Notes under the pieces: generated by a model | What the model was told of the DNA's origin: nothing | The model's database searches: none | Seen by the model: the letters and a program-made list of their open reading frames with translations, nothing else | Shown: one piece after another, positions 18,719-27,944 of the stretch | How positions within the stretch are numbered: position 1 is the first letter of the stretch | How the letters are laid out: the number at the start of each line of letters is the position of its first letter | Position numbers and translations under genes: made by a program | Assembly (NCBI RefSeq): GCF_019061305.1 | Contig: NZ_JAHQZT010000014.1 | Coordinates: 1-64,000, forward strand | Direction of reading: 5' to 3' | DNA: 64,000 nucleotides | Source: Marinobacterium weihaiense | GTDB lineage: Bacteria; Pseudomonadota; Gammaproteobacteria; Pseudomonadales; Balneatricaceae

Positions 18719-19188
18719 GTAGCGCTGACCTGATCCTTGTGGGCGTTGTGCAGAATCTCGATCAGCTGGTCTTCCAGGGAGAATCGCTCTTCCAGGGTTT
18801 CGCCCAGGTTGGAGAGGTCGCGAGACAGCTGGCACAGCTGCTGCAGGGTCGGTGTGTCCAGCGTGCCGTAGGCATCGTTGAAGTCCAGAGCCGCGTCGGT
18901 GGAAGGCTGGATATAGGGCAGCAGGGACTGGGCCTGTTCAAGGCTGCCGTCATCGAACTCGTCACCTTCGCGCAGCAGCTGCTCGTAGACCTCGAAATGG
19001 CCCGAGGAGAGGTAATCCATCAGCAGATCGCAGAAGTCGCCGACAGCCCGGTTCAGCGGCGTGCCGGCCGCCTGGCCCGGAATGGATACGAACACGGCGA
19101 TCAGCTGCTGACGTTCTTCCAGCCAATGATCGATGATCGTGCTGACACCGCCCCAGCGGTCTTTGGCGTTGCGGCATTTTTCAAGCAT
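18715..19188 (-). CDS. rsd: Anti-sigma-70 regulator Rsd/AlgQ
   Basis: The 157-residue protein matches Rsd of E. coli and AlgQ of Pseudomonas: N-terminal MLEKCRNAKDRWGGV, HFEVYEQLL, and C-terminal RFSLEDQLIEILHNAHK. Rsd binds sigma-70 and shifts RNA polymerase toward other sigma factors; in E. coli it also stimulates SpoT hydrolase. The start at 19188 has GGAGGGATCAGC before it. It is the first gene of a two-gene unit with the WD40 lipoprotein and diverges from the FliL-like gene. Confidence 0.93.
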   Translation of the reverse strand: MLEKCRNAKDRWGGVSTIIDHWLEERQQLIAVFVSIPGQAAGTPLNRAVGDFCDLLMDYLSSGHFEVYEQLLREGDEFDDGSLEQAQSLLPYIQPSTDAALDFNDAYGTLDTPTLQQLCQLSRDLSNLGETLEERFSLEDQLIEILHNAHKDQVSAT

Positions 19189-19321
19189 GCTGATCCCTCC
19201 GAGGTTGGTTGTCTCAATACTACTGCCACCCCCGAAAGGGTGCAATACACACGCCGATGGCATGGAGAAGGGGGGCGAGCAAAAGGTATACTGGGTAAAA
19301 CGAGATCAGGAGAAACAGGCC

Positions 19322-19720
19322 ATGTGGCGAAACTGGATGCGCGGACTGCTGATGCTGGCCGCCCTGGGTAGCCTGCCGGCACAGGCGGATGAAACCCCGG
19401 AAGACTATATCAATTACATTGAACTCAAGCCTTTCGTTACCAACTTCGGTGGCCCGGGGCCGGTGCGCTTTCTCAAGGCGGAAGTGACCGTGCAGGTGGA
19501 TGACCCGGCCGCTCATCATGCGGTGAATGCGCATATGGCTCATATCCGCAATGACCTGGTATTTCTGTTCTCGGCGGTGGAAGAAGAGGAGGTCGGCAGT
19601 GTGGCGGCACAGCAGTTGCTGGCTGAAGAAGCACTGCAGGCGGTACAGCGGTTGTTGAAGGAAGAAACCGGCCAGACCCATGTGGCCGATCTCTTCTTCA
19701 CCAGCTTCGTGACCCAGTAA
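19322..19720 (+). CDS. FliL-domain secreted/membrane protein
   Basis: The 132-residue protein has an N-terminal hydrophobic signal (residues 5-22, ending PAQA) and a FliL-like domain (ELKPFVTNF, then KAEVTVQV, HIRNDLVFLFS, ending DLFFTSFVTQ). FliL proteins associate with flagellar stators, but no flagellar gene is nearby, and similar stand-alone proteins occur in pseudomonads. AGGAG stands nine bases before the start. It converges on gshA with four bases between stops. Confidence 0.8.
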   Translation: MWRNWMRGLLMLAALGSLPAQADETPEDYINYIELKPFVTNFGGPGPVRFLKAEVTVQVDDPAAHHAVNAHMAHIRNDLVFLFSAVEEEEVGSVAAQQLLAEEALQAVQRLLKEETGQTHVADLFFTSFVTQ

Positions 19721-19724
19721 GCTT

Positions 19725-21287
19725 TCAGCTGGCGATATACTCTGCCAGGAAGTCGGTAAACGGCACGGTCGGCTCGGCTTCCAGCGCGGCCTGTGCCGCC
19801 AGGGACGTCCGGGCGGCCTGCTGCAACTGGCGGGCATACTCTTCCTGCAGCAGTGGTGCCGTGCGCGCGCGGTGCCGGCGGCTCATGGCCAAGACCCACT
19901 GACTGTGGCTTTGGCCACTATCACGCAGAGCCGCCAAGACCTGTGCCGAGGGTGTCAAATCCGGCTGGTCCACCTTGGCGCGCTGGGCCTCAACGGCTTG
20001 GCTATAGCACTGACCACCCTCGATATCATCCAGCATGCGTGCGGTGCGCGTCACTTTGTCCAGAATGCGGTGTGCCAGCTGTTCGCGCGGTTGCTCACCT
20101 TCGGGGCCATGCAGCATCAGCCCCGGCTCACGGCCGCGGTTGACGACCCGAGTGTGGTTGTCGGCGACACGGGCACACTCCTGCTCGTCCAGGTCGTCGG
20201 CCTGGCCCAGCAGACAGCTGATCAGAAAGGCGTTCAGGAAATGTGACTGCTCCAGGTCGATCCCCAGTGGCAGCAGCGGGTTGATATCGGTGTTGCGCAC
20301 TTCCACGTATTCCACGCCGCGCTGCATCAGCGCATGCACGGGCTTCTCGCCGGACTCGGTGACCCGCTTGGGGCGCACATCGCTGTAATACTCGTTCTCG
20401 ATCTGCAGCACGTGGGTATTGAGCTGGCGGTACTGGCCGTCCACCTGCACGCCAATCCGTTCATAGGCCGGGTGCGAGGTGTGGATCGCCTTGTGCAGCG
20501 AGTCGGCGTAGCTGTCCAGGTGATTGAAACAGATCTGCAGGTCAGCCTGTGCCTTGTTAGAGTAACCCAGATCGCTCATGCGCAGCGAGGTGGCGTAGGG
20601 CAGGTACAGGGTATCCGCATCCAGCTGTTCCAGGCTATGCGGGCGGCCGGCCATGAACGATGCCGACAGCGCCGGCGAGGCGCCGAACAGGTACAGCAGC
20701 AGCCAACCGTAACGGCGGAAGTTGCGGATCAGACGGAAATAGCCGGCGGAACGAAACGCCTGCAGGCTTTCGGTATTGCCTTCCAGCTGCTGCCAGGCGG
20801 GCCAGAAGGCCTCGGGCAGCGAGAAGTTGTAGTGGATGCCGGCGATGGTTTGCATCATCTTGCCGTAGCGGTATTTCAACCCCTGGCGGTAGACATGCTT
20901 GAGCTGACCCACGTTGGAACGGCCGTATTCGGCAATCGGGATGGCGTCCTCACCCTCGATTTCACAGGGCATGCTGGCACACCAGAGTTCCTCGTCGCCC
21001 AGCTGGCTGTAGGTGAAAGCGTGCAGCTGAGTGAGAAAATCCAGTGCCTGGGCAGGGGTATCGTGCACCGGCGTGATGAACTCCAGCAGTGCCTCCGAAT
21101 AGTCGGTGGTAATGAAATCGTGGGTCAGGGTCGATCCCAGCCCCGCCGGGTGTGGCGTCTGAGCAATGCGGGCATCGGGCGTGACCCGCAGGCCTTCCTT
21201 CTCGATACCCTGGCGGGTCCGGGTGAGCAGTGCGCCATGGCCGGCCTGGGCCAAGCGTTCGAGTTGGTGTTCGAGGGTTGCCAGCAC
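19725..21287 (-). CDS. gshA: Glutamate-cysteine ligase
   Basis: First step of glutathione synthesis: ATP-dependent joining of glutamate and cysteine. The 520-residue product (E. coli 518) follows the enzyme throughout: KEGLRVTPD, STLTHDFITTDYSEALLEFI, MQTIAGIHYNFSLP, LPYATSLRMSDLGY, QIENEYYSDVRPKR and EYVEVRNTDINP. I chose a GTG start at 21287 because AGGA lies nine bases upstream and the N-terminus then matches; the frame is open to 21374 in the tex gene. A perfect TATAAT is at 21322-21327 on this strand. Confidence 0.95.
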   Translation of the reverse strand: MLATLEHQLERLAQAGHGALLTRTRQGIEKEGLRVTPDARIAQTPHPAGLGSTLTHDFITTDYSEALLEFITPVHDTPAQALDFLTQLHAFTYSQLGDEELWCASMPCEIEGEDAIPIAEYGRSNVGQLKHVYRQGLKYRYGKMMQTIAGIHYNFSLPEAFWPAWQQLEGNTESLQAFRSAGYFRLIRNFRRYGWLLLYLFGASPALSASFMAGRPHSLEQLDADTLYLPYATSLRMSDLGYSNKAQADLQICFNHLDSYADSLHKAIHTSHPAYERIGVQVDGQYRQLNTHVLQIENEYYSDVRPKRVTESGEKPVHALMQRGVEYVEVRNTDINPLLPLGIDLEQSHFLNAFLISCLLGQADDLDEQECARVADNHTRVVNRGREPGLMLHGPEGEQPREQLAHRILDKVTRTARMLDDIEGGQCYSQAVEAQRAKVDQPDLTPSAQVLAALRDSGQSHSQWVLAMSRRHRARTAPLLQEEYARQLQQAARTSLAAQAALEAEPTVPFTDFLAEYIAS

Positions 21288-21357
21288 CGTGGTGATTCCT
21301 GTGGTTGAATCGTTAGGGGGCGCATTATACGTCCACCCCCCGTCAAAATGCATCCGC

Positions 21358-23628
21358 TCAGCGGCGCCAAGCACTCAGCCCGGCGGCTTTCAGCTTGTCG
21401 GCCATTGAGCCCTTGACCGGAGCCGTATTAGCCTGGCGCCGGTCTGGCCTGGAGGCACTGGCGCGCTGCGCGTCCGTCGGTGCCGTATCGGCAGCGGATT
21501 TCATGGTCAGCGCAATACGCTTGCGCGCCTCGTCCACCTCCAGTACTCGCACCAGTACGATCTGGCCGCTGCTGACCACGGCATGCGGGTCGCTGACAAA
21601 ACGGTCGGCCAGCTGAGAGATGTGCACCAGCCCGTCCTGGTGTACGCCGATATCGACGAAGGCACCGAAATGGGTGACGTTGGTGACCACGCCTTCCAGT
21701 GCCATGCCAGGCTGCAGGTCCTTGAGTGTTTCAACCCCCTCGGCGTACTGAACCGAACGGAACTCGGGGCGAGGATCGCGGCCCGGTTTTTCCAGCTCGC
21801 TGATCACATCGCGGACGGTGTAGCGGCCGTAGCCCTGGGCCTCCAGGCCGGCCGGATCGACCTGTTTCAGCGTGTCGGTCTGTTGCAGCAGCGCCTGCAG
21901 TTTCAGCCCGCAGCTGGCGGCGATGGCCTCTGCCAGCGGGTAGCTCTCCGGGTGCACCGCGGAGTTATCCAGCGGTTCCTCGCCGTCGCGGATGCGCAGG
22001 AAGCCGGCACACTGCTCGAATGCCTTGGGCCCCAGGCGCGGCACCTTGAGCAGCTGGCGCCGGTTGCGCAGGGCACCGTGCGCGTCACGCCAGGCAACGA
22101 TGTTGTCGGCGGTGGTGGCATTGAGACCGGCGACATGACGGAGCAGGGCGGCCGAGGCCGTGTTGACGTCGACGCCGACGTGGTTGACGCACTGTTCGAT
22201 CACGCCATCCAGCGACTCACCCAGCCGGTTCTGGTCCACATCGTGCTGGTACTGGCCGACGCCGATCGACTTGGGGTCGATCTTGACCAGCTCCGCCAGC
22301 GGGTCCTGCAGGCGGCGGGCGATAGAAACGGCACCACGGATGGTGACATCAATATCCGGGAATTCGGCCGCCGCCAGTTCGGAGGCTGAGTAGACGGAGG
22401 CACCGGCCTCGTTGACCAGCACTGCCTGGATGTTCTGTTGCACCGATTTGCACACCGCCTGCGCCAGCTGTTCGGTCTCGCGCGAGGCGGTGCCGTTACC
22501 GACGGCGATCAGCTCGGCACCGTGCTGCTTCGCCAGCGTGGTCAGTGTATGCAGCGACTTGTCCCACTGCTTCTGCGGCGCGTGTGGATAGATGGTGGTG
22601 TAGTCGACCAGCTTGCCAGTGGCGTCGATCACCGCCACCTTGACGCCGGTGCGCAGACCCGGGTCAAGGCCGATAGTGGCCTTGGCGCCGGCCGGCGCGG
22701 CCAGTAGCAGGTCGCTCAGGTTGCGGGCGAACACCTCGATGGCGGACTGGTCGGCCTGTTCGCGCAGGCGCTTGATCAACTCGGTTTCCAGCGAAGGGCG
22801 CAGTTTTTTCTGCCAGGCCTGCTGCAGCGTCTGCTGCATCCAGCTGTCCAGCTGGGCCGAGCGCAGTTTGTGGCGTCGGGCCATCTGCTCTTCCGGCCAG
22901 CCGTTCAGGCTCTCGGGCAGGTGCAGACTGGCCTTGAGTACGCCTTCGGCCACGCCGCGCAACACGGCCAGGGCGCGGTGCGAAGGCACGCGGGCCACGG
23001 GCTCGGCGTATTCAAAATAGTCGCGGAACTTGCTGTCTGGGTCGGCCTTGCCGCGGGCGGCGCGGACCTGAAACGCGCCCTGCTGCCAAAGACGCTGGCG
23101 CAGGGTACCGATCAGCTCGGCATCCTCGCTCAGGGTTTCCAGCAGAATCTGGCGCACGCCTTCGGCTACCGCATCCGGATCGGCAAAGCCGGCCTCCGCG
23201 TTGAGAAACTGTACCAGTTTAGCTTTCGGTAGGGCGCCGTTCTGCAACGCCTCCAGGGCCAGCGGTTCCAGTCCTGCCTCCCGGGCTTCCTGCGCCTTGT
23301 TGCGGCGCTTGGGGCGATAGGGCAGGTAGAGGTCTTCCAGTCGCGCACGCGTATCGGCGGCATTCAGTGCCCGCTCCAGTTCTGGCGTCAGCTGGTCGTG
23401 TTCGCGCAGACGGTCGAGGATGGCGTCGCGGCGGCTGTTCAGCTCGCGCAGCTGGCCCAGGCGCTCGTGCAGCTGGCGCAACTGGGTATCATCCAGGGCG
23501 CCGGTCTGCTCCTTGCGGTAACGGGCAATAAAGGGAAGGGTGGCGCCCTGATCGAGCAGGGCGAGGGTGGCGGCGACCTGAGCCGGCTTGATGCTCAGCT
23601 CGGTCGCCAGTTGCTGTTCAATGGACAT
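21358..23628 (-). CDS. tex: Tex transcription accessory protein
   Basis: The 756-residue protein matches Tex/YhgF: a helical N-terminus (LPFIARYRKEQTGALDD), a YqgF RNase H-like domain (TIGLDPGLRTGVKVAVID), helix-hairpin-helix modules (NTASAALLRHVAGLN), and a C-terminal S1 RNA-binding domain (LEGVVTNVTHFGAFVDIG, about residues 645-715). It binds nucleic acid and affects transcription; its exact role is unclear. It lies 17 nt downstream of the pyruvate kinase gene, so both may be one transcript continuing toward gshA. Confidence 0.95.
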   Translation of the reverse strand: MSIEQQLATELSIKPAQVAATLALLDQGATLPFIARYRKEQTGALDDTQLRQLHERLGQLRELNSRRDAILDRLREHDQLTPELERALNAADTRARLEDLYLPYRPKRRNKAQEAREAGLEPLALEALQNGALPKAKLVQFLNAEAGFADPDAVAEGVRQILLETLSEDAELIGTLRQRLWQQGAFQVRAARGKADPDSKFRDYFEYAEPVARVPSHRALAVLRGVAEGVLKASLHLPESLNGWPEEQMARRHKLRSAQLDSWMQQTLQQAWQKKLRPSLETELIKRLREQADQSAIEVFARNLSDLLLAAPAGAKATIGLDPGLRTGVKVAVIDATGKLVDYTTIYPHAPQKQWDKSLHTLTTLAKQHGAELIAVGNGTASRETEQLAQAVCKSVQQNIQAVLVNEAGASVYSASELAAAEFPDIDVTIRGAVSIARRLQDPLAELVKIDPKSIGVGQYQHDVDQNRLGESLDGVIEQCVNHVGVDVNTASAALLRHVAGLNATTADNIVAWRDAHGALRNRRQLLKVPRLGPKAFEQCAGFLRIRDGEEPLDNSAVHPESYPLAEAIAASCGLKLQALLQQTDTLKQVDPAGLEAQGYGRYTVRDVISELEKPGRDPRPEFRSVQYAEGVETLKDLQPGMALEGVVTNVTHFGAFVDIGVHQDGLVHISQLADRFVSDPHAVVSSGQIVLVRVLEVDEARKRIALTMKSAADTAPTDAQRASASRPDRRQANTAPVKGSMADKLKAAGLSAWRR

Positions 23629-23645
23629 GGCGGCTCGTATCGGAA

Positions 23646-25082
23646 TCAGGGCACCTGCAGGATCTGCAGGGAGTTGGTACCGCCATGCTCGCCGATGCTG
23701 GCCCCGCGGGTCAAGATGACGCGGTCACCGCTCTGCAGCAGCTCGCGCGCCTGCAGGCCGGCCATGATCTCGTCATTGAGGCGCTCTTCGGCCACGGCGG
23801 TGGCATCGAAGAACATTGGCATCACACCGCGGTACAGGGCCATGCGGCGCAGGGTGCGGTGATTGCGGGTCAGCGCGAAGATCGGCAGGCCGGAACGGAT
23901 ACGGGACATCCACAGCGGCGTGGAGCCGGACTCGGTCAGGCAGATGATTGCCTTGACACTTTCCAGACCGTTGGCGGTGTACATGGCAGCCCGGGCGATC
24001 GCCTCGTCGGTGCGCGTGCACAGGTGATCTGGCGCAACCGGGGCCGGGCGTGACAGTTGATGCTTCTCGGCGCCCTGGCAGATGCGGGTCATCGCTTCCA
24101 CCACTTCGACCGGGTAGTTGCCGGCAGCGGTTTCGGCCGACAGCATCACCGCATCAGTGCCGTCGAGGATAGCGTTGGCCACGTCGAACACCTCGGCGCG
24201 GGTCGGCATCGGATTCTGGATCATGGTTTCCATCATCTGGGTGGCGGTGATCACCACGCGGTTGAGCTGGCGGGCACGCTTGATGATGTGCTTCTGCACC
24301 CCGATCAGCTCGGCATCGCCGATCTCCACACCCAGGTCGCCACGGGCGACCATGACGCCGTCACAGGCATTGATGATCGCGTCCAGCGCTTCCGGGGTGG
24401 CCACGGTCTCGGCCCGTTCTACCTTGGCGATGATCTCGGCACGGCTGCCGGCGGCTTCCAGCAGACTGCGGGCGGTGTTCAGGTCCTCGGCGGTGCGCGG
24501 GAAGGAGACGGCGACGTAGTCCAGCTCCAGCTCGGCGGCGACCTTGATGTCGTGCTTGTCCTTGTCGGTCAGCGCCGCGGCGCTCAGACCGCCGCCCTGA
24601 CGGTTGATGCCCTTGTTGTTGGAGAGGGGGCCACCCACGGTGACTTCGGTTTCGATACGGCTGCCGTCAATCTTCAGCACCTTCAGTTGCACGCGGCCGT
24701 CATCCAGTAGCAGGACATCCCCCGGCACGCAGTCCTGTGGCAGCGCCTTGTAGTCGACGCTGACGGCCTGCTGGTGGCCGGCGGTTTCGTCCATGGCCGC
24801 ATCGAGGGTGAAGCGGTCGCCGATGGCCAGTCGGATCGGCCCGTCCTTGAAACGGGAAATGCGAATCTTCGGACCCTGAAGGTCGCCCAGCAGCGCGACG
24901 GCCTCGCCGGTGCGGCGGCTGGCTTCACGCACGGCCTCGACGCGTTTACGTTGGTCGGCGGCACTGCCGTGGGAAAAGTTCAGACGTACCGTGTTGACGC
25001 CGGCGCGGACAAGCGCGTCCAGTACGCCCGGTGCATCGGTAGAAGGACCCAGGGTGGCAACAATTTTGGTACGCTTAAGCAT
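23646..25082 (-). CDS. pykA: Pyruvate kinase
   Basis: Converts phosphoenolpyruvate and ADP to pyruvate and ATP. The 478-residue product starts [14 protein letters not shown] and contains [16 protein letters not shown], the active-site region [21 protein letters not shown] and ATQMMETM. Length and sequence are those of the PykA (type II, AMP-activated) group; assignment to type is by general similarity. A promoter candidate lies at 25123-25151. Tex is directly downstream. Confidence 0.94.
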   Translation of the reverse strand: MLKRTKIVATLGPSTDAPGVLDALVRAGVNTVRLNFSHGSAADQRKRVEAVREASRRTGEAVALLGDLQGPKIRISRFKDGPIRLAIGDRFTLDAAMDETAGHQQAVSVDYKALPQDCVPGDVLLLDDGRVQLKVLKIDGSRIETEVTVGGPLSNNKGINRQGGGLSAAALTDKDKHDIKVAAELELDYVAVSFPRTAEDLNTARSLLEAAGSRAEIIAKVERAETVATPEALDAIINACDGVMVARGDLGVEIGDAELIGVQKHIIKRARQLNRVVITATQMMETMIQNPMPTRAEVFDVANAILDGTDAVMLSAETAAGNYPVEVVEAMTRICQGAEKHQLSRPAPVAPDHLCTRTDEAIARAAMYTANGLESVKAIICLTESGSTPLWMSRIRSGLPIFALTRNHRTLRRMALYRGVMPMFFDATAVAEERLNDEIMAGLQARELLQSGDRVILTRGASIGEHGGTNSLQILQVP

Positions 25083-25122
25083 CGATTCGCTCTCATGTCG
25101 GGGGAGGGTCAGGGTTCAGACT

Positions 25123-25151
25123 AAAGTATGACTGTGCGAGGTGTTTTTCAA
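25123..25151 (-). promoter_or_regulatory. Possible promoter of pykA
   Basis: On the minus strand TTGAAA (25151-25146, five of six) and TACTTT (25128-25123, three of six) are 17 nt apart, 40 nt before the pykA start. Confidence 0.4.
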
Positions 25152-25229
25152 GTTTCAGCACGATTTCGTTCGATATGGGCTGACAGTCATCAGTATGCCG
25201 GATAAAAACTGAACTGCGACCACCACGGC

Positions 25230-25264
25230 GGCACCGCCCGGTCATGGCCGGACGGTGCGGTGCC
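25230..25264 (-). terminator. Hairpin after the chemoreceptor gene
   Basis: GGCACCGC (25230-25237) pairs with GCGGTGCC (25257-25264), with inner CCGG/CCGG pairing. On the minus strand this is just past the chemoreceptor stop. A T5 run follows only about 20 nt later, so intrinsic termination is uncertain. Confidence 0.4.
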
Positions 25265-25269
25265 GAGGA

Positions 25270-26877
25270 TCAGAGCTGGAAGCGGTTGACCATCTGTTCC
25301 AGACGCTGTGCCAGCTGGGCCAGTTCGTCGGAGACCTGGTTGAGGTGCTCGGAGCGTTCGGCGGTTTCCTCGGCGCTGCGGCTGATCTCGGTGATACTGC
25401 GCTCGACGCTGCTGGCCATCTCGCTCTGCTCACGCACGGCGCTGGCCACCTGGTGGTTGAGGTCGTTGATCACCCGCACCTCTTCGTTGATGTGGGTGAG
25501 CGAGGTATTGCAGCGCTGCACCTGTTCCACCCCTTCGCCGGCCGCCGTCTGGGCTTCACGCATCACTGCGACGGCATCCTTGGCATCGGCCTGGAGCTCG
25601 GCAATGATGGCGTTGACCTCTTCGGTCGAGTTGTGGGTCCGGCTGGCCAGGGTGCGTACCTCGTCGGCGACCACGGCAAAGCCGCGTCCCTGCTCCCCGG
25701 CCCGGGCCGCCTCGATGGCCGCGTTCAGCGCCAGCAGGTTGGTCTGCTCGGCGATCTGCTGAATCACTTCCAGCACCGTGCCCACGTTCTGGCTCTGGCT
25801 GTCCAGCTTCTGGATCACGCCGGTCGCACGCTCGATGTTTTCCTGCAGGCGATTGATGGCGGTGATCGTCTGTTGGGTAATGTCCGCACCCTCGGTGCTT
25901 TCCTGCAGCGCCATGTCTGAGGCGGTCACAGTATTCTCGGCACTGGCGGCCACGCTGCGTGTCGCTGCTTCCATCTGCTCCATAGCCGAGGCGACCGAGC
26001 TGGTCTGCATCTGCTGATGCTGCACGGCAGAGGCGGACTCCGTGGCCACGCGGCTGATGCGGTTGCCCGAGTCGGCCAGCTGGGCCACGGTCTGGTTGAC
26101 CTGCTTCATGCTGTCATGGATGTCGTCCAGCATGGAGTTGAAGGCGTTGGACATCTGGCCGATTTCGTCGCCGGAGTCGACCGGAATGCGCAGGTTGAGA
26201 TTGCTGTCGCGTTCGATGGCATGGATGGTATCGGACAGGCGGTTGACCGGACGCACGACGATGCGGCGCAGCAGCAGGCTGACCAGGATGATACCGGCGA
26301 CAAACAGGCCCAGCTCGATCAGCGCCACGCTGATCAGGTTGCTGTTGACCTGTTTGTCCAGGGCTTCGAACGAGTAGGTGACCCGCACGGCACCGATCAC
26401 CTCGCCTTCGCTCACCTGGTGGCACAGCAGGCAGTTGGTGCCCTTGTAATCGGCGACGGCCTTCATCGGCGTGACCACGGTCAGGCGGTGGCCCTGGGCG
26501 TCATCCATTTCGGCTACCACGTGCTCGCCCTGCATGGCGCGCCGATCCAGCTCGTCCACAGGGTGGGAATCGGCGCTGCCGGGGCCGTATACGTCACTGA
26601 TCTGCTGACCGCGAATGATGCGTGCCTCGGTGATCGACTCGTTGGACAGAATCTTCTGCTGCAGTGTTGCCCGGTTGGCCATGGCGCCGCTGAGCATGAG
26701 CATGTTGATGCTGTCGAAGTAGGAATCGGCGGTATCCAGCGTCGACCGGGTCACGACTTCATCGACCAGCGAGGTTTCACTACGGTAAATGGTGGTCAGG
26801 GAGCTGACCAGAATGATCACGAACACCGCGACCAGCGACAGGTTGACCTTGTGTTGAATCGAAAGCCCTTTTTGCAC
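25270..26877 (-). CDS. Methyl-accepting chemotaxis protein with periplasmic CxxCH motif
   Basis: The 535-residue protein has membrane segments near residues 12-30 and 180-205 enclosing a periplasmic sensor domain, then a HAMP domain and a signalling domain with the hairpin tip [18 protein letters not shown]. The sensor contains Cys149-Leu-Leu-Cys152-His153, the c-type heme attachment motif. It resembles heme-bearing sensor domains of the Tll0287/DUF3365 kind and Geobacter chemoreceptors. It probably senses redox state, oxygen or NO, by inference. The start is GTG at 26877 with GGGAT upstream; no ATG stands near. Confidence 0.9.
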   Translation of the reverse strand: MQKGLSIQHKVNLSLVAVFVIILVSSLTTIYRSETSLVDEVVTRSTLDTADSYFDSINMLMLSGAMANRATLQQKILSNESITEARIIRGQQISDVYGPGSADSHPVDELDRRAMQGEHVVAEMDDAQGHRLTVVTPMKAVADYKGTNCLLCHQVSEGEVIGAVRVTYSFEALDKQVNSNLISVALIELGLFVAGIILVSLLLRRIVVRPVNRLSDTIHAIERDSNLNLRIPVDSGDEIGQMSNAFNSMLDDIHDSMKQVNQTVAQLADSGNRISRVATESASAVQHQQMQTSSVASAMEQMEAATRSVAASAENTVTASDMALQESTEGADITQQTITAINRLQENIERATGVIQKLDSQSQNVGTVLEVIQQIAEQTNLLALNAAIEAARAGEQGRGFAVVADEVRTLASRTHNSTEEVNAIIAELQADAKDAVAVMREAQTAAGEGVEQVQRCNTSLTHINEEVRVINDLNHQVASAVREQSEMASSVERSITEISRSAEETAERSEHLNQVSDELAQLAQRLEQMVNRFQL

Positions 26878-27324
26878 GGTGTGTCATCCCGGTAATCATG
26901 AAGAAAGGATTAAAACTGACCCCAGCAGTATACAGATCCTAGGGTAAAAAACGCTGATCTGCCACAAGCGGCGATGGCACCTTTTGCATGGGGGGCTTTG
27001 CACGCTACCGGCGTGGCGGCCATGTGTTGTCTCGCGACCACTGCCGGTTGGCAGGAGCGGATGTATTCTCTGGTTGGAGTGTTAATAACGTATTGATATA
27101 AAAATGATATTTCATTCTGTTGACGGTTTTTTGAAGCTAGGTACCGGCCTTGCAAAAACGATTCGATCCAGTCATGACCGGCGCTATCCCCCAAACGAGA
27201 ACTGGCATCGTCCCACACAATAGCAACACCAGGAAAAGTCTCGTCCGTTTAATAAAATGAAGGGCCACTGATCCGGAGCGGGCGCCTTTGCCTATAAGTT
27301 CATGAGGATGACATGGGTTTGTCC
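26878..27324. other. Non-coding region, possible small-RNA locus
   Basis: No convincing protein gene is present on either strand. A strongly A+T-rich patch lies at about 27080-27135. The stretch ends in a canonical intrinsic terminator on the plus strand (27325-27352) although no plus-strand gene precedes it. That is what an unannotated small RNA would look like. No tRNA-like fold or clear promoter was found. Confidence 0.4.
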
Positions 27325-27352
27325 ACCGCCGCCTTCGGGTGGCGGTTTTTTT
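27325..27352 (+). terminator. Intrinsic terminator with UUCG tetraloop
   Basis: ACCGCCGCC (27325-27333), loop TTCG, GGTGGCGGT (27338-27346): nine base pairs including one G-U, followed by a seven-base T run. It is among the clearest terminators in the window, yet the nearest upstream gene on the same strand ends far away at 19720. Confidence 0.85.
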
Positions 27353-27410
27353 ATGCCTGTCGATTGGCGCTATACTAGGCGCCCTTTGTATAACCCGACA
27401 GAGAATCAAC

Positions 27411-27923
27411 ATGCTCGGAGTAATCGCAGCACTCTGGGGCTTCCTCGGTATCTGCCTGCTGTTTGCCAGCGCGATCTATCGTCTGGGGGACATGGCCCTG
27501 CAGATGCCGGTGGGCAGTTTCGAGTGGCACCACTGGCTGGCACTGGGTGCGTGTCTGGCCTTCATGGGGTTTGCTGAGGGCTATCGCGGCTTTCAGCAGA
27601 ACTTTTCACCGCGGGTGGCGGCACGCATTCGCTATCTGAGAGGCAACGTGACGCCCTTGCGGGCCCTGCTGGCGCCGGTCTTCTGCATGGGCTTTTTTCA
27701 TGCGCAGCGGCGGCGACAGGTCGTCACCATCTGCCTGACACTGGGCATTGTCGGTCTGGTCATGCTGGTACGGCTGCTGGAGCAGCCCTGGCGCGGCATC
27801 ATCGATGCCGGTGTGGTACTGGGATTGACCTGGGGCATTGTCTCACTGGCACTGTTCACGCTGCAGGCGCTGACGCGCGCCGAGTTCAAACATTCGCCGG
27901 AAACGCCGGACGCCCCCCGCTGA
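27411..27923 (+). CDS. Predicted membrane protein of unknown function
   Basis: The 170-residue protein has about four hydrophobic segments (residues 3-22, 40-56, 105-122, 135-155). The Cys-Met-Gly-Phe-Phe-His segment in the middle and the Arg-rich loop after it are its most notable parts. I do not recognise a family. Just upstream, GGCGC (27366-27370) and GCGCC (27379-27383) flank a TATACT, which could be an operator around a -10 element. It converges on ilvA. Confidence 0.75.
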   Translation: MLGVIAALWGFLGICLLFASAIYRLGDMALQMPVGSFEWHHWLALGACLAFMGFAEGYRGFQQNFSPRVAARIRYLRGNVTPLRALLAPVFCMGFFHAQRRRQVVTICLTLGIVGLVMLVRLLEQPWRGIIDAGVVLGLTWGIVSLALFTLQALTRAEFKHSPETPDAPR

Positions 27924-27944
27924 GGCGCGTCCGGCCGACGGCAC

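Noticed and set aside
21305-21346. TTGACG plus perfect TATAAT before gshA as a standard promoter
   Set aside because: The two elements are only 11 nt apart; the TATAAT may still be used with another -35.
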